A DNA stretch of 64,000 bases from Phaeobacter gallaeciensis DSM 26640 (GCF_000511385.1 NC_023137.1:15001-79000), one strand, 5' to 3'. Counted from the stretch's first letter, positions 38,446 through 46,601 are shown. Numbers and translations: made by a program. Notes: a model not told the origin generated them from the sequence alone.

Positions 38446-39483
38446 TCACGCCGTTTGCCAGCAGGGGAGCAGGTCGCCCGGCTCGGGCCTGGCCAGGGCG
38501 GCGGCCCGGGCGATGGCGCGGCTAAGGCAGAGGGCGGCGACGTGGCCGATTTCGCCAAGATCAGCGCCGAGTTCGCCACCTGTGGTGGCCGTACCGGGAT
38601 CGCCGGTGCTGACAGCAAACACAAGATCGCCGTCGCCGGGAGAATGGGCCGGAACAATGGCCCGCCCGATCCCGTCATGGGCGGCAATGGCAAGACGCTG
38701 GCATTGTGATTTCGTCAATGGCGCATCGGTGGCGACGATGGCGATGGTGGTATTGCTGCCCTCAGCCGGAATCGCTGCGTCAGCGGCCAGCTTCTGCATC
38801 GAGGCGAGTTTCAAGCTGGGGGCGGGGGTCGTGATGCCTGAGGCGGGATCCACGCCCGCGCCGCCAAATTCACCGTCGATCTCAAAAGGGGCGGCCCAGA
38901 AATGATGATCCCCCGGCGTGGTGACAGAGCCAAGCGGATTGGCCGCCACTAAGGCGCCCACCGTGGTGCCATCCGGCAGCACAAAAGAGGCCGACCCAAG
39001 CCCGCCCTTCACCCGCGCGGCGAGGGCGCCGGTGCCCACCCCGGCAGTGCCAAGCGCAAAGTGGCGGTCTGCGGCCTCATAGGCGGCGCGGCCAAGGGCA
39101 GCATAGGGGTTGGTCTGCCAGTTTTTGTCGCCGCCGTTCAGGAGATCAAAGAGGATGGCGCCCGGCACAATGGGCACCCGCGCTGGCCCCACGGCGAAGC
39201 CGCGCCCGGCGGCGTGCAGCCCGGCCACCACGCCGGAGCAGGCATCAAGTCCGAAGGCGGACCCGCCCGACAATACCAGCGCATCAATCTGGGCGACGGA
39301 TTTGTCCGGCGCCAGCAGATCGGTTTCACGTGTCCCCGGCGCACCGCCCATGACCTGAACCGCGGCGGTGAAGGGCTGATCGGCGGTCAGCACCGTCGTG
39401 CCGGATTTCAACTGCCGGTCCTCGGCATTGCCGACCGTCAGGCCGGGCACATCGGTGATCAGGTTCAGGGGGCCGGGTTTCAT
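38446..39483 (-). CDS. P1/S58-family peptidase (DmpA-like aminopeptidase)
   Basis: A 345-residue N-terminal-nucleophile-type hydrolase. The expected self-cleavage site is G242/S243 in EGSNTTIAIVATDAPL, with S243 becoming the nucleophile. N-terminal DVPGLTVGNAED and GTTVLTADQPFTAAVQVMGGAPGTRETDLL, and VLSGGSAFGLDACSGV, match the family. Known members cleave N-terminal D- or L-amino acids or beta-peptides. The physiological substrate is unknown. Confidence 0.9.
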   Translation of the reverse strand: MKPGPLNLITDVPGLTVGNAEDRQLKSGTTVLTADQPFTAAVQVMGGAPGTRETDLLAPDKSVAQIDALVLSGGSAFGLDACSGVVAGLHAAGRGFAVGPARVPIVPGAILFDLLNGGDKNWQTNPYAALGRAAYEAADRHFALGTAGVGTGALAARVKGGLGSASFVLPDGTTVGALVAANPLGSVTTPGDHHFWAAPFEIDGEFGGAGVDPASGITTPAPSLKLASMQKLAADAAIPAEGSNTTIAIVATDAPLTKSQCQRLAIAAHDGIGRAIVPAHSPGDGDLVFAVSTGDPGTATTGGELGADLGEIGHVAALCLSRAIARAAALARPEPGDLLPCWQTA

Positions 39484-39520
39484 CGGGGATGTCCTTTCCA
39501 GTCGGCTGTCGGGGAGCGGG

Positions 39521-39571
39521 GCGCGCTTGCGCGCGCGGCCTCCGGGGGGAGTATTTGGGGAAAGATGACGG
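39521..39571. repeat. Rhodobacterales-type intergenic repeat motif
   Basis: GCGCGCTTGCGCGC (39521-39534) forms a tight palindrome. It is followed by CCTCCGGGGGGAGTATTTGG and AAAGATGACGG (39540-39571). From memory, strings of the form CCTCCGG-GGAGTATTTGG-AAAGATGA recur between genes in Rhodobacterales genomes. The function is not known to me. It lies between the peptidase start and the SDR stop. Confidence 0.5.
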
Positions 39572-39600
39572 ACGGGCCCGCCCTGCCGCGAGGGCAGTGA

Positions 39601-40362
39601 TCAGATGCAGCGGCCGCCGTCTACTTCCAATGCAACGCCGGTGACCATGCTGGCCTCATCCGAACAGAGGTAGCAGGCGGCGTTTCCCATATCCTCCGGG
39701 GTGGAGAAGCGCCCAATGGGGATGGTGGAGAGGAATTTGGCCCGGATCTCCGGCGTGTCCTCCCCCATGAAGGTTTTCAGTAGTGGTGTTTCGCCGGCAA
39801 CCGGGTTGATGGCATTCACGCGCACCCCTGCGGGGGCGAGTTCCACTGCCATGGTGCGGGTGGCGGTGATCATCCAGCCCTTGGAGGCATTGTACCAGTT
39901 GAGGTTGGGACGCGGAGAAATGCCAGCGGTGGACGCCACATTGAGGATCGCGCCGGACTGGCGGGATTTCATATGCGGCACCAGCGCACGGGCAGTGAGG
40001 TAGACGGATTTCATATTCACGGCAAAGACTCGGTCGAAGTCGTCTTCGCTAACCTCTTCTAGCGCGGTGGGCAGATGGCTGACACCGGCGTTGTTGACCA
40101 GAATGTCGACCTGTCCGAAGTGATTGAGCGCTGCCTGCGCCATCTGATCGACTGAGGCGCGATCAGAAACATCGACGGTCTGGGCGATGGCCTGGTCAGT
40201 TCCATAGGTTTCATTGGCATCCGCCGCCGCCGTGGTTGCGGCGTTGCCATTGATATCGGCAATCATCACCCGCGCGCCCTCTGCCAGGAATTTGGTGACG
40301 ATCCCGGCGCCAAAGCCCGAGGCCCCGCCAGTTACAATGGCGCATTTTCCTGCCAGCCGCAT
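39601..40362 (-). CDS. Short-chain dehydrogenase/reductase, glucose 1-dehydrogenase-like
   Basis: A 253-residue classical SDR. The ATG at 40362 has GGAGAGAACAC upstream. The cofactor motif is VTGGASGFGAGI, NNAG is in VDILVNNAGVSH, catalytic Ser is in NVASTAGIS and YxxxK is in WYNASKGWM. D38-like acidic residue in IADINGN suggests NAD preference. The tail YLCSDEASMVTGVALEVDGG is typical. The substrate is not predictable. Confidence 0.92.
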   Translation of the reverse strand: MRLAGKCAIVTGGASGFGAGIVTKFLAEGARVMIADINGNAATTAAADANETYGTDQAIAQTVDVSDRASVDQMAQAALNHFGQVDILVNNAGVSHLPTALEEVSEDDFDRVFAVNMKSVYLTARALVPHMKSRQSGAILNVASTAGISPRPNLNWYNASKGWMITATRTMAVELAPAGVRVNAINPVAGETPLLKTFMGEDTPEIRAKFLSTIPIGRFSTPEDMGNAACYLCSDEASMVTGVALEVDGGRCI

Positions 40363-40428
40363 GTGTTCTCTCCCCGATTGACTTGGCGGCAGCTTGGCTG
40401 AGCGCGGCGGGCAGTGCAATTGCCTGTG

Positions 40429-40848
40429 TTAGTCTAGGTCGATCTTACCGCGCGTCGCTTTGACATCACTGCGCTGGCGTTTGGCATCGAGGCGGCGGCG
40501 CACGGAGCCGCGTGTGGGTTTGGTGGCGATGCGGCGCTTGGGGGCGACCAGTGCCTGACGGATCAGCTCTGCCAGCCGCTCACGGACCAGATCGCGATTG
40601 CGTTGCTGCGAGCGGGTTTCATCGCATTGCAGGATGATGGCGCCCTCTTTGGTCCAGCGGCGCCCGGCCAGTCGTTTCAGGCGGGATTTTATCGCGGGTG
40701 TCAGCGCCGGGGAGCGCGCCGCCTCGAATCGCAATTCAACAGCTGAGGAGACCTTGTTCACGTTCTGCCCACCGGGACCGGAGGCGCGCATGAAGCTTTC
40801 GGTCAGTTCCCAGTCCTGCAGGGCGATGGTGTCGGTGATACGCAACAT
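40429..40848 (-). CDS. arfB: Alternative ribosome-rescue factor / peptidyl-tRNA hydrolase domain protein (ArfB)
   Basis: 139 residues. The GGQ motif is in FMRASGPGGQNVNKVSSAVELRF, as in release factors, and the long basic C-terminal tail (RRIATKPTRGSVRRRLDAKRQRSDVKATRGK) is the part that enters the mRNA channel of stalled ribosomes. It hydrolyses peptidyl-tRNA on non-stop complexes as a backup to tmRNA. The start MLRITDTIALQDWELT at 40848 fits homologues; an in-frame ATG at 40860 is possible, and neither has a strong ribosome site. Upstream lie a terminator (40933-40962) and a small ORF with an extreme Shine-Dalgarno sequence. Confidence 0.9.
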   Translation of the reverse strand: MLRITDTIALQDWELTESFMRASGPGGQNVNKVSSAVELRFEAARSPALTPAIKSRLKRLAGRRWTKEGAIILQCDETRSQQRNRDLVRERLAELIRQALVAPKRRIATKPTRGSVRRRLDAKRQRSDVKATRGKIDLD

Positions 40849-40932
40849 GAGAGGGAGCATAAGCCCGCTGTCCCGGGAGGTCCAAGCGAAAGCCGGGGCC
40901 GCGTTGGCCACTGTGGGCTCTGCGACACGCAA

Positions 40933-40962
40933 AAAGGGCCGCCCCTTGCGAGGCGGCCCTTT
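40933..40962 (-). terminator. Strong rho-independent terminator upstream of arfB
   Basis: On the minus strand AAAGGGCCGCC pairs with GGCGGCCCTTT (11 bp, 8-nt loop) and runs into UUUUU. It ends the transcript that carries the small ORF at 41037-41093, about 85 nt before the arfB start. It could be a plain 3' end or an attenuator controlling read-through into arfB. Confidence 0.85.
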
Positions 40963-41036
40963 CCGAAAGTCTGTAAGAGCAAAGGCAGGTTAGGGTCTGC
41001 GACCCAGCCGGATGGCTGCTGCCAGAGAGGGCTGCC

Positions 41037-41093
41037 TCAGAGGCCCGCCGCTCCGGTTGTTGCTACGCCTTGCTCCAATACCTTTCTTGACAC
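41037..41093 (-). CDS. Candidate 18-residue leader peptide with maximal Shine-Dalgarno sequence
   Basis: GTG-started ORF encoding MSRKVLEQGVATTGAAGL and ending in TGA. It is preceded on the minus strand by AAAGGAGGTGATCCA, which complements the 3' tail of 16S rRNA across its whole anti-SD region, with 7 nt between AGGAGG and GTG. After the stop the RNA can form small stems (CAGCC/GGCTG and GGGTC/GACCC) and then the terminator at 40933-40962. It is too short for normal gene finding. The ribosome site and terminator argue for a real transcript. Function is unknown. Confidence 0.45.
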   Translation of the reverse strand: MSRKVLEQGVATTGAAGL

Positions 41094-41214
41094 TGGATCA
41101 CCTCCTTTTCTCTTTGTTTCCGTTACCTTTGATGGTGGCACGGAACGGGCGGATCTCCAAATAAAAACTGCAGTGTTCTTATTTATGGTGTCAGTTCAGG
41201 TGCCAGCAGAGCGG

Positions 41215-41847
41215 TCAGTGGGCCGCGGCCTTGGCGCGGGTCAGGCGGGCCACGATCAGGCGGAAGGGCACCAGAGCCAGCAGCGCCAGCGCGACTTTCA
41301 CGCCCCAGTCGGCCACGGCGAGTGAGACCCAGAGGGGGGCGACGGGACCGGTGCCGAGAATCGGCAACATGTCACCGGCCCAGCTGACGTCATTGCCGGG
41401 TTCCAGCCAGACCAGCGCGCCGGAAAAGGCGATGCTGAAGAACAGCGCGGTGTCGACGGAGGCCCCGATCAGGGTGGAGGCCAGCGGCGCCCGCCACCAG
41501 GCACCATTGCGCAGGGCGGTAAAGATCGAGACGTCCAGCAGCTGTGCGGTGAGGAACGCGAGACCAGAGGCAATGGCGATGCGCAGGGTCACCAGCGGGC
41601 CGAATTCGCCCATGATCTGCGTGCCGATCAGCGAGCAGATGACGCCGACGACAAAACCGGCCAGAACCACCCGGCGGGCGGGGCCGGTGCCATAGACGCG
41701 GTTGGTCACATCGGTGACGAGAAAGGCGATGGGGTAGGTGAAGGCGCCCCAGGTTAGCCATTGGCCGAACAGGAATTGCACCAGAATGTTGGAGGCCACA
41801 ACAACGGCGGCCATGGCAAGGATGCCAGGTAGATAAGAGCGTGTCAT
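41215..41847 (-). CDS. yhhQ: Queuosine precursor transporter (YhhQ / COG1738)
   Basis: A 210-residue membrane protein with about six helices. Family segments are VVASNILVQFLFGQWLTWGAFTYPIAFLVTDVTNRVYG at the N-terminus, and LLDVSIFTALRNGAWWRAPLASTLIGASVDTALFFSIAF, which carries the conserved polar core. YhhQ imports preQ0/preQ1, precursors of the tRNA wobble base queuosine. The leader just before its ATG folds as a preQ1-I-type aptamer, which independently supports the assignment. Confidence 0.9.
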   Translation of the reverse strand: MTRSYLPGILAMAAVVVASNILVQFLFGQWLTWGAFTYPIAFLVTDVTNRVYGTGPARRVVLAGFVVGVICSLIGTQIMGEFGPLVTLRIAIASGLAFLTAQLLDVSIFTALRNGAWWRAPLASTLIGASVDTALFFSIAFSGALVWLEPGNDVSWAGDMLPILGTGPVAPLWVSLAVADWGVKVALALLALVPFRLIVARLTRAKAAAH

Positions 41848-41853
41848 TTTGTA

Positions 41854-41886
41854 GTCCGTTTTTTAGACAAGGTCGCGGAGACTTGT
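41854..41886 (-). promoter_or_regulatory. preQ1-I-type riboswitch aptamer upstream of yhhQ
   Basis: On the minus strand, stem P1 ACAAG/CUUGU encloses the loop UCUCCGCGAC. The tail CUAAAAAACGGAC follows, in which CGGA can pair with UCCG of the loop as pseudoknot stem P2. Stem length, C-rich loop, A-rich tail and total size (33 nt) match the preQ1-I class known from the Bacillus queC leader. CGGA is also the only ribosome-site-like sequence, 7 nt before the yhhQ ATG, so ligand binding would block translation. Not tested by covariance search. Confidence 0.75.
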
Positions 41887-41910
41887 TTCGCTGATGCGAA
41901 AGATCAGGCC

Positions 41911-41939
41911 CAATAGCGGAAAAGTCGCAGTTTGGGCAA
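41911..41939 (-). promoter_or_regulatory. Possible sigma-70-like promoter for yhhQ
   Basis: On the minus strand TTGCCC and CTATTG are spaced by 17 bp. Transcription would begin near 41904, about 18 nt before the aptamer. The match to consensus is weak, and the main support is the position. Confidence 0.3.
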
Positions 41940-41992
41940 GGGTTTTGTCAGGGGGCTCGCCTGTGCTGGTGCCTGCGCGGGGTGTATGAGGA

Positions 41993-42262
41993 ACTAGGGT
42001 CAGGACCCATTAATCCTGCACCTCTGGTTTGACTGATTTTGTCTCTGACAAGGAACAGATCTGCAGGAATAGTGGTTCTATTTCAAGGAGATGTGACGCA
42101 GCTCAGAGGCAAAATCAGCCAAATCCCCGGACGTGCGAACCGCTGCAAAGCAGCGGCTTTGAACGCTTGGAATTGACACCGCCAGTCCTGGCGCGCTCAA
42201 AACCACTGCTTTTTTGCCGTTCGCGCGCCAGCGATGCAGGATTAATGGGTCCTGACCCTAGT
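41993..42262. mobile_element. 270-bp MITE with perfect 28-bp terminal inverted repeats
   Basis: Positions 41993-42020 (ACTAGGGTCAGGACCC...) and 42235-42262 (...GGGTCCTGACCCTAGT) are exact reverse complements over 28 bp. The ends include CTAG, which may be a duplicated target as in IS5-family insertion; a TA duplication of the IS630 type is the alternative. The interior has no transposase; a 92-codon frame that runs through it (42029-42307) is not a known protein. Inside are small palindromes CCGCTGC/GCAGCGG (42140-42156) and GCCAG/CTGGC (42181-42192). The right end overlaps the stop codon of the neighbouring minus-strand gene. Confidence 0.8.
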
Positions 42263-43187
42263 CGGGCAGGCGGTATTCTACCAGCTCGGTGCGTTGCAGC
42301 GATTTGAAATTGTCGTCGGAGACCATGGTGGCGCGCAGCGCGCCAGTTTGATCACGCCAGATCGACACGCCTTCCAGATTGTCGTGCAGCCCGAGGCCGG
42401 TTTCCAGCAATGCAACCTCGCCGCTGATGCCATCCGGGGTGAGATCCCAACGCCGCAGACGGCTGCGAAACCCGATCAGGCCGAAGTTGCGTTCCAAGAG
42501 GTAGAAACGCCCGTCAGGCCCGAAATCCGCCCCCACGGGGAGGAAGTTGCCCCGGCTGGGCAGCACGAAAGGGCGGTCCCAGCGGATCCCGTTCCAGCGC
42601 CAGACCGGGATATCGCCTGATTTGGTCAGGGCGCGTTCCGGCAGGGTGTAGAGATGGCCCTTGGTGTCGATGGCCAATGCCTCAAGCGCCTTGTTCAGGG
42701 GCAGGCGGCGGAAGGCTTTGGGGCGGGGCAGGACCTCGGCACGGCTGTCGCCCTGGCGGTGGCGGGCCACGCGTGACACGCCTTCAAAGGAGATGAACAG
42801 GGTGCCGTCGCGCGCCACGGCCAGACCTTCGGCATCGACGATGCGCCCGCGTAGGATCGCGCCGTCTGATGCGCGCAGCCGGTGGGCCTCGGTCGGGGTC
42901 ACCGCCTTGATCGGTTGCATCGCATCCGGGCTGCGCTCAATCCGGGCGGTGACGATGGTGGCGCGGTCGCTGACCACGGTCATCTGCCGCCCGTCCGCTG
43001 ACAGGGAGAGCGCCGAGAACCCGCCGAACCATTTAGCAGGGTGGGTCCAGCGATAGGCGGCGATGAACTGCGCCCCGCCGGGCTGGGCAGCGGAGGCGAC
43101 AGGGCGATAGGCCAGCAGCGCGGTCAGGGCGAGGCCAAGGGCGGTTACGACGCCGAGGCTCAGTTTGATTGCAGAACGGCGGCGCAT
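42258..43187 (-). CDS. Esterase-like activity of phytase family protein
   Basis: 309 residues. An N-terminal signal or anchor ([26 protein letters not shown]) precedes a beta-propeller-like domain with [67 protein letters not shown] and [12 protein letters not shown], the pattern of this family. The activity is poorly defined. The stop codon TAG at 42258-42260 lies inside the end of the MITE, so the original C-terminus may have been changed. It overlaps the mepA 3' end by 28 bp. Confidence 0.85.
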   Translation of the reverse strand: MRRRSAIKLSLGVVTALGLALTALLAYRPVASAAQPGGAQFIAAYRWTHPAKWFGGFSALSLSADGRQMTVVSDRATIVTARIERSPDAMQPIKAVTPTEAHRLRASDGAILRGRIVDAEGLAVARDGTLFISFEGVSRVARHRQGDSRAEVLPRPKAFRRLPLNKALEALAIDTKGHLYTLPERALTKSGDIPVWRWNGIRWDRPFVLPSRGNFLPVGADFGPDGRFYLLERNFGLIGFRSRLRRWDLTPDGISGEVALLETGLGLHDNLEGVSIWRDQTGALRATMVSDDNFKSLQRTELVEYRLPD

Positions 43188-44083
43188 TGCTGTGGCAGAT
43201 CCGATAGGGTGTAGTCACGCCGAGGCTTGGGCTTGGGCGCATTGGGGTCGCGGGGTTTTGGGGGTGGCGGGCTCAGGATGTCCTTCACCCATTGGCGGGC
43301 ATCATCGCAGCCATCACCGCGGGGCGGTGGATCCTGATTGACGCAGCCACGCGCACCATCGGGGCATTTCAGGCGCACATGGAAGTGGTAATGGTGGCCA
43401 TACCAGGGGCGGATTTTACGCAGCCAATCCCGATTGCCTTTCTCGTCGTTGCACATCTGCACTTTGGCGCCCGGAAAGACGAAGATCCGGGCGACGCGAT
43501 CATCCTTGGCGGCGGCGCGCAGAATGGCGTGATGCTGAGGGGTCCAGTTGGAATTGGTATAGGCGCCCTTGGCCCGGCGCAGAGAGATTGAGGAGATTTT
43601 CTCGCGTTCTGCCACGGAGAGATCAAGGCGCTTGGCGGGCAGCATCCAGATATCGGCATCCATGCCCATCTGATGGCTGCGGTGGCCCGACAGCATCGGC
43701 CCGCCGCGTGGCTGGCTGATGTCGCCGACATAAAGCCCGTTCCAGCCGCTCTGGCGGGCGGCCACACGGCTCAGATCCTTGATGAAGTCGATGGTTTCGG
43801 GATGGCCCCAGTTGCGATTGCGCGACAGGCGCATGGCCTGCCAGGTGGGGCCGGTCTGGGGCAGCTGTTCCGCGCCTGCAACGCAGCCCTTGGAATATGA
43901 GCCATGCGGCGCTGGTTTCTGGGCTGAACCGTTGCGTTTGGCACCGAACAGTTGTTTGGCGGGCACGCCCGTGTCGGCAGAGCGGCTGACCACCGGGTTT
44001 ACGGTGGGCGAGCGGCTGTCCCCTGCGGGGCCGCAGGCGGTTAACAGGAGGGCGGTGAGGGTGATGTATCGACTGAACTTCAA
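43160..44083 (-). CDS. mepA: Penicillin-insensitive murein endopeptidase
   Basis: About 307 residues from a TTG start at 44083, which has GAAGGAG seven nt upstream and overlaps the transporter stop (TTGA). An N-terminal lipoprotein-like signal is seen ([14 protein letters not shown]). The zinc site is formed by [17 protein letters not shown] and [12 protein letters not shown], the LAS-type metallopeptidase pattern of MepA, which cuts the D-Ala-DAP cross-links of peptidoglycan. The C-terminus is Pro/Lys-rich. Length is slightly above E. coli MepA. Confidence 0.92.
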   Translation of the reverse strand: MKFSRYITLTALLLTACGPAGDSRSPTVNPVVSRSADTGVPAKQLFGAKRNGSAQKPAPHGSYSKGCVAGAEQLPQTGPTWQAMRLSRNRNWGHPETIDFIKDLSRVAARQSGWNGLYVGDISQPRGGPMLSGHRSHQMGMDADIWMLPAKRLDLSVAEREKISSISLRRAKGAYTNSNWTPQHHAILRAAAKDDRVARIFVFPGAKVQMCNDEKGNRDWLRKIRPWYGHHYHFHVRLKCPDGARGCVNQDPPPRGDGCDDARQWVKDILSPPPPKPRDPNAPKPKPRRDYTLSDLPQQCAAVLQSN

Positions 44084-45444
44084 CTCTGGTCTCCTTCTGC
44101 ATTGACCCAGCGCAGCACGATGAGCCCGATGATGAACAGGAAAATGACGGGCGCAATCCCAAGGCGGGCGCTGCCGGTCAGGGTGGTGGCGATGCCGATC
44201 AATGCAGGCGCAAGAAAGGCAGTTGCGCGCCCCGAAAGGCCATAGAGGCCAAAGGCCTCGGTTGCAGTTTCCGGGGTGGTGTGGCGCACCATCAGGCTGC
44301 GGCTGGCGGCTTGCAGAATGCCACCAAAGCCGCCGATCAGCACGCCGCAGGCGAAAAACAGGGTGTCGGGCAGGCCAGATCCTTCGGCGAGGGTCACACC
44401 AAAGAACTGGTCGCGCGACATGTTCACGACCAGAAAACACACCGCCGTCAGGATCAGGATCGACAGGGTGATAACGGGTTTTGGGCCGAACCGGCGATCT
44501 GCGAGACCACCCAGCCAGCTGAACAGCGCCGAGGAGATCACCGCGATAATGCCGAAGATGCCAATGAGGGTGATTTCCCAGCCCAGCACCAGCCGCGCGT
44601 AGATCCCGCCAAAGGCATAAAGCCCGTTCAGCGCATCGCGGTAGAGCATCGAAGAAATCAGATAGCCGGTCAGGCTGGCGCGGTGGCGCAGATTGGCGAT
44701 GGCGCGCCCGACCGAGCGGATGGCATCGCGAAACCGGCCCCGTGTGCCGGTGATGGCTTCATCATGCACCCAGCGGAAATAGGGAATGATGAAGATTGCG
44801 AACCAGATCGCCGTCAGGGGACCGGCGGCACGGGTGCCTTCGCGAAGTGCTGCATCCAACCCCAGAATTGGGTCGATGCCGATCAGGGTCTTGCCGTCGG
44901 CCTGCTCAACAAACAGCGTCAGCATCAGAAACAGCGCAATCACCCCGCCAAGATATCCAATGGCAAAACCGGTGCCGGAGATGGTGCCAACCTCCTCCTT
45001 GCTGCCAAGCGACGGCAGCTGCGCGTTGACGAAGATCAGCGCAAATTCCGCACCGATGAAGCCAAAGCCAAAGCTGATCAGCATCCACCAGAGGTTCGCG
45101 CCGCCGGGGTCCATGAACCACAGCCCCCAGGCGCCGGTGATATACATCAGCGAAAAGACCATGATCCACGGCAGCTTGCGCCCGGAAATATCGGCAAGCG
45201 CGCCAAGGAACGGCCCGCCAAGACCAATCATCAGCCCGGTGATGGTGAGGCACATCGACCAGACCGTCTGCGCCTGTGCCTTTGCCGCCTCCTCCGCCAG
45301 CCCTTGGGTGAGGTAATAATCTGCGGCCACCGCAGCAAAGAAGGGCGCAAAGACAAAGGTCACCAGCAGCGTGTGATAGGGCTGGCTGGCCCAGTCAAAG
45401 GCCCACCAGCCCCAGATGCGCTTGCGCATGGAAATCTGCGTCAT
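44080..45444 (-). CDS. MFS transporter, UMF1 family
   Basis: A 454-residue membrane protein with about 12 helices. N-terminal RIWGWWAFDWASQPYHTLLVTFVFAPFFA is diagnostic of the UMF1/Atg22-like family. The MFS loop signature GALADISGRKLPWI and a second copy GGLADRRFGPKP are present. The substrate is unknown; yeast Atg22 exports vacuolar amino acids. The stop overlaps the mepA start, so the two are co-transcribed. Confidence 0.9.
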   Translation of the reverse strand: MTQISMRKRIWGWWAFDWASQPYHTLLVTFVFAPFFAAVAADYYLTQGLAEEAAKAQAQTVWSMCLTITGLMIGLGGPFLGALADISGRKLPWIMVFSLMYITGAWGLWFMDPGGANLWWMLISFGFGFIGAEFALIFVNAQLPSLGSKEEVGTISGTGFAIGYLGGVIALFLMLTLFVEQADGKTLIGIDPILGLDAALREGTRAAGPLTAIWFAIFIIPYFRWVHDEAITGTRGRFRDAIRSVGRAIANLRHRASLTGYLISSMLYRDALNGLYAFGGIYARLVLGWEITLIGIFGIIAVISSALFSWLGGLADRRFGPKPVITLSILILTAVCFLVVNMSRDQFFGVTLAEGSGLPDTLFFACGVLIGGFGGILQAASRSLMVRHTTPETATEAFGLYGLSGRATAFLAPALIGIATTLTGSARLGIAPVIFLFIIGLIVLRWVNAEGDQS

Positions 45445-45518
45445 GCCTCGTGTTCCCTCGCCCGATGCCTGTCGTGGTCTTTTGTCGTTACCTTTCGGTA
45501 TGACAGGCCGGTGTGGGG

Positions 45519-46106
45519 TTAGGCAAGCGTGTCCTCAGAAGCCGACACATCAGAAGCCACGGTTTGTGTCGGCATCATCGGTGGCCAGGGGCGCCCTGCG
45601 TCGGCCTCGCACCAGGCCTTGATCCAATCTGGCATCTCGGGCGCGGCGCTGTCGGTACGGCCGATGGTTTTCAGCACCTCCTGCGGCGAGACGATCCCCT
45701 TGGCATCGGTGATCGCGGTGCGCAGCATCACGTGGCTGGCGCAGTCACCGTTGGACTTCCACATGGATTGTTCCAGGTAGATGAAGCGCTCATCCCAGGC
45801 GACCGCGCGGCTGCGCATCTCAAACCGTTCAAACCCGCGAATGCGACGACGGAACCGCACGGTGGTGCCCGCAACGGTCATGCCCCAGCGACGGCTGCGC
45901 AAAGCGCCGATCAGGCCGACACGCTGGGCCAGCATGGTGCGCCCCAGATCATAGAGCGTCATCGCACGCCCGTTGTTCAGCTCCATCCAGATGTCCAGAT
46001 CCCACGGCCAGCAGATATGGCGCGAGACATGGGTTTCGGTGAGATCCAGCGGCGGCATCCGTCTGGCAACCAGAAGATCCTTGATCAGGCGGACGATGGG
46101 AAACAT
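45519..46106 (-). CDS. Acyl-CoA thioesterase-like hotdog protein (4HBT_2/THEM6 type)
   Basis: A 195-residue single hotdog domain with VSRHICWPWDLDIWMELNNGRAMTLYDLGRTMLAQRVGL, where the D-x-N-G helix is the usual catalytic region, and GTTVRFRRRIRGFERFEMRSRAVAWDERFIYLEQ. The substrate is unknown. The C-terminal 35 residues are low-complexity and acidic. It is convergent with nothing and divergent from yggT. Confidence 0.85.
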   Translation of the reverse strand: MFPIVRLIKDLLVARRMPPLDLTETHVSRHICWPWDLDIWMELNNGRAMTLYDLGRTMLAQRVGLIGALRSRRWGMTVAGTTVRFRRRIRGFERFEMRSRAVAWDERFIYLEQSMWKSNGDCASHVMLRTAITDAKGIVSPQEVLKTIGRTDSAAPEMPDWIKAWCEADAGRPWPPMMPTQTVASDVSASEDTLA

Positions 46107-46240
46107 GGGCGCGCTCTCCTGTGTGATGTGCCCGTGTTGCCATGTGTTTACAGCACGTCAACCGCAACCTCGCGGCAGTCTTGCGATTTTGCGCGGGCGC
46201 GCTTACCTGTGGACAAGCTCCAAAAAGGGAAATCAAAGAG

Positions 46241-46528
46241 ATGCTGTCGCTGTTTCAAATTCTGATGCTGATCCTGGACATCGTCTGGTTCTTCATCATC
46301 GCCCATGTGATCATGAGCTGGCTGATCAATTTTCAGGTTCTGAACCTCAATCAGCAATTTGTGGCGCAGGTCTGGTATGGTCTGAACCGCTTGTTAGAGC
46401 CGCTCTATGCCCCCGTTCGCCGTATCCTGCCGAATATGCAGGGGCTGGATCTGGCGCCGCTGGTGGTGTTGATCGCGGTTTACGCGCTGCGGATCATTCT
46501 GACCAACAACATCGCGATGTTCTACTAG
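46241..46528 (+). CDS. yggT: YggT family membrane protein
   Basis: 95 residues starting MLSLFQILMLILDIVWFFIIAHVIMSWLI, with two membrane segments (about residues 4-27 and 70-90) around a conserved loop NRLLEPLYAPVRRILPNMQGLDLAPLVVLI. This is the single-repeat form typical of alphaproteobacteria. The family is tied to osmotic stress tolerance and cell-envelope or division functions, but the mechanism is unknown. A terminator follows. Confidence 0.92.
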   Translation: MLSLFQILMLILDIVWFFIIAHVIMSWLINFQVLNLNQQFVAQVWYGLNRLLEPLYAPVRRILPNMQGLDLAPLVVLIAVYALRIILTNNIAMFY

Positions 46529-46601
46529 GCCGACAGGCCGTGGCGCCGCTTGTCAGAAAGATCATGGGCGTCTCGATCTACAGTTGGACCGCCACGGCAT
46601 G

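Noticed and set aside
42029..42307. 92-codon frame inside the MITE as a transposase fragment
   Set aside because: No DDE-type or other transposase motif, and it runs past the right inverted repeat into the next gene's antisense.
44281..45522. 413-codon plus-strand frame
   Set aside because: Antisense to the UMF1 transporter, which has clear family motifs.
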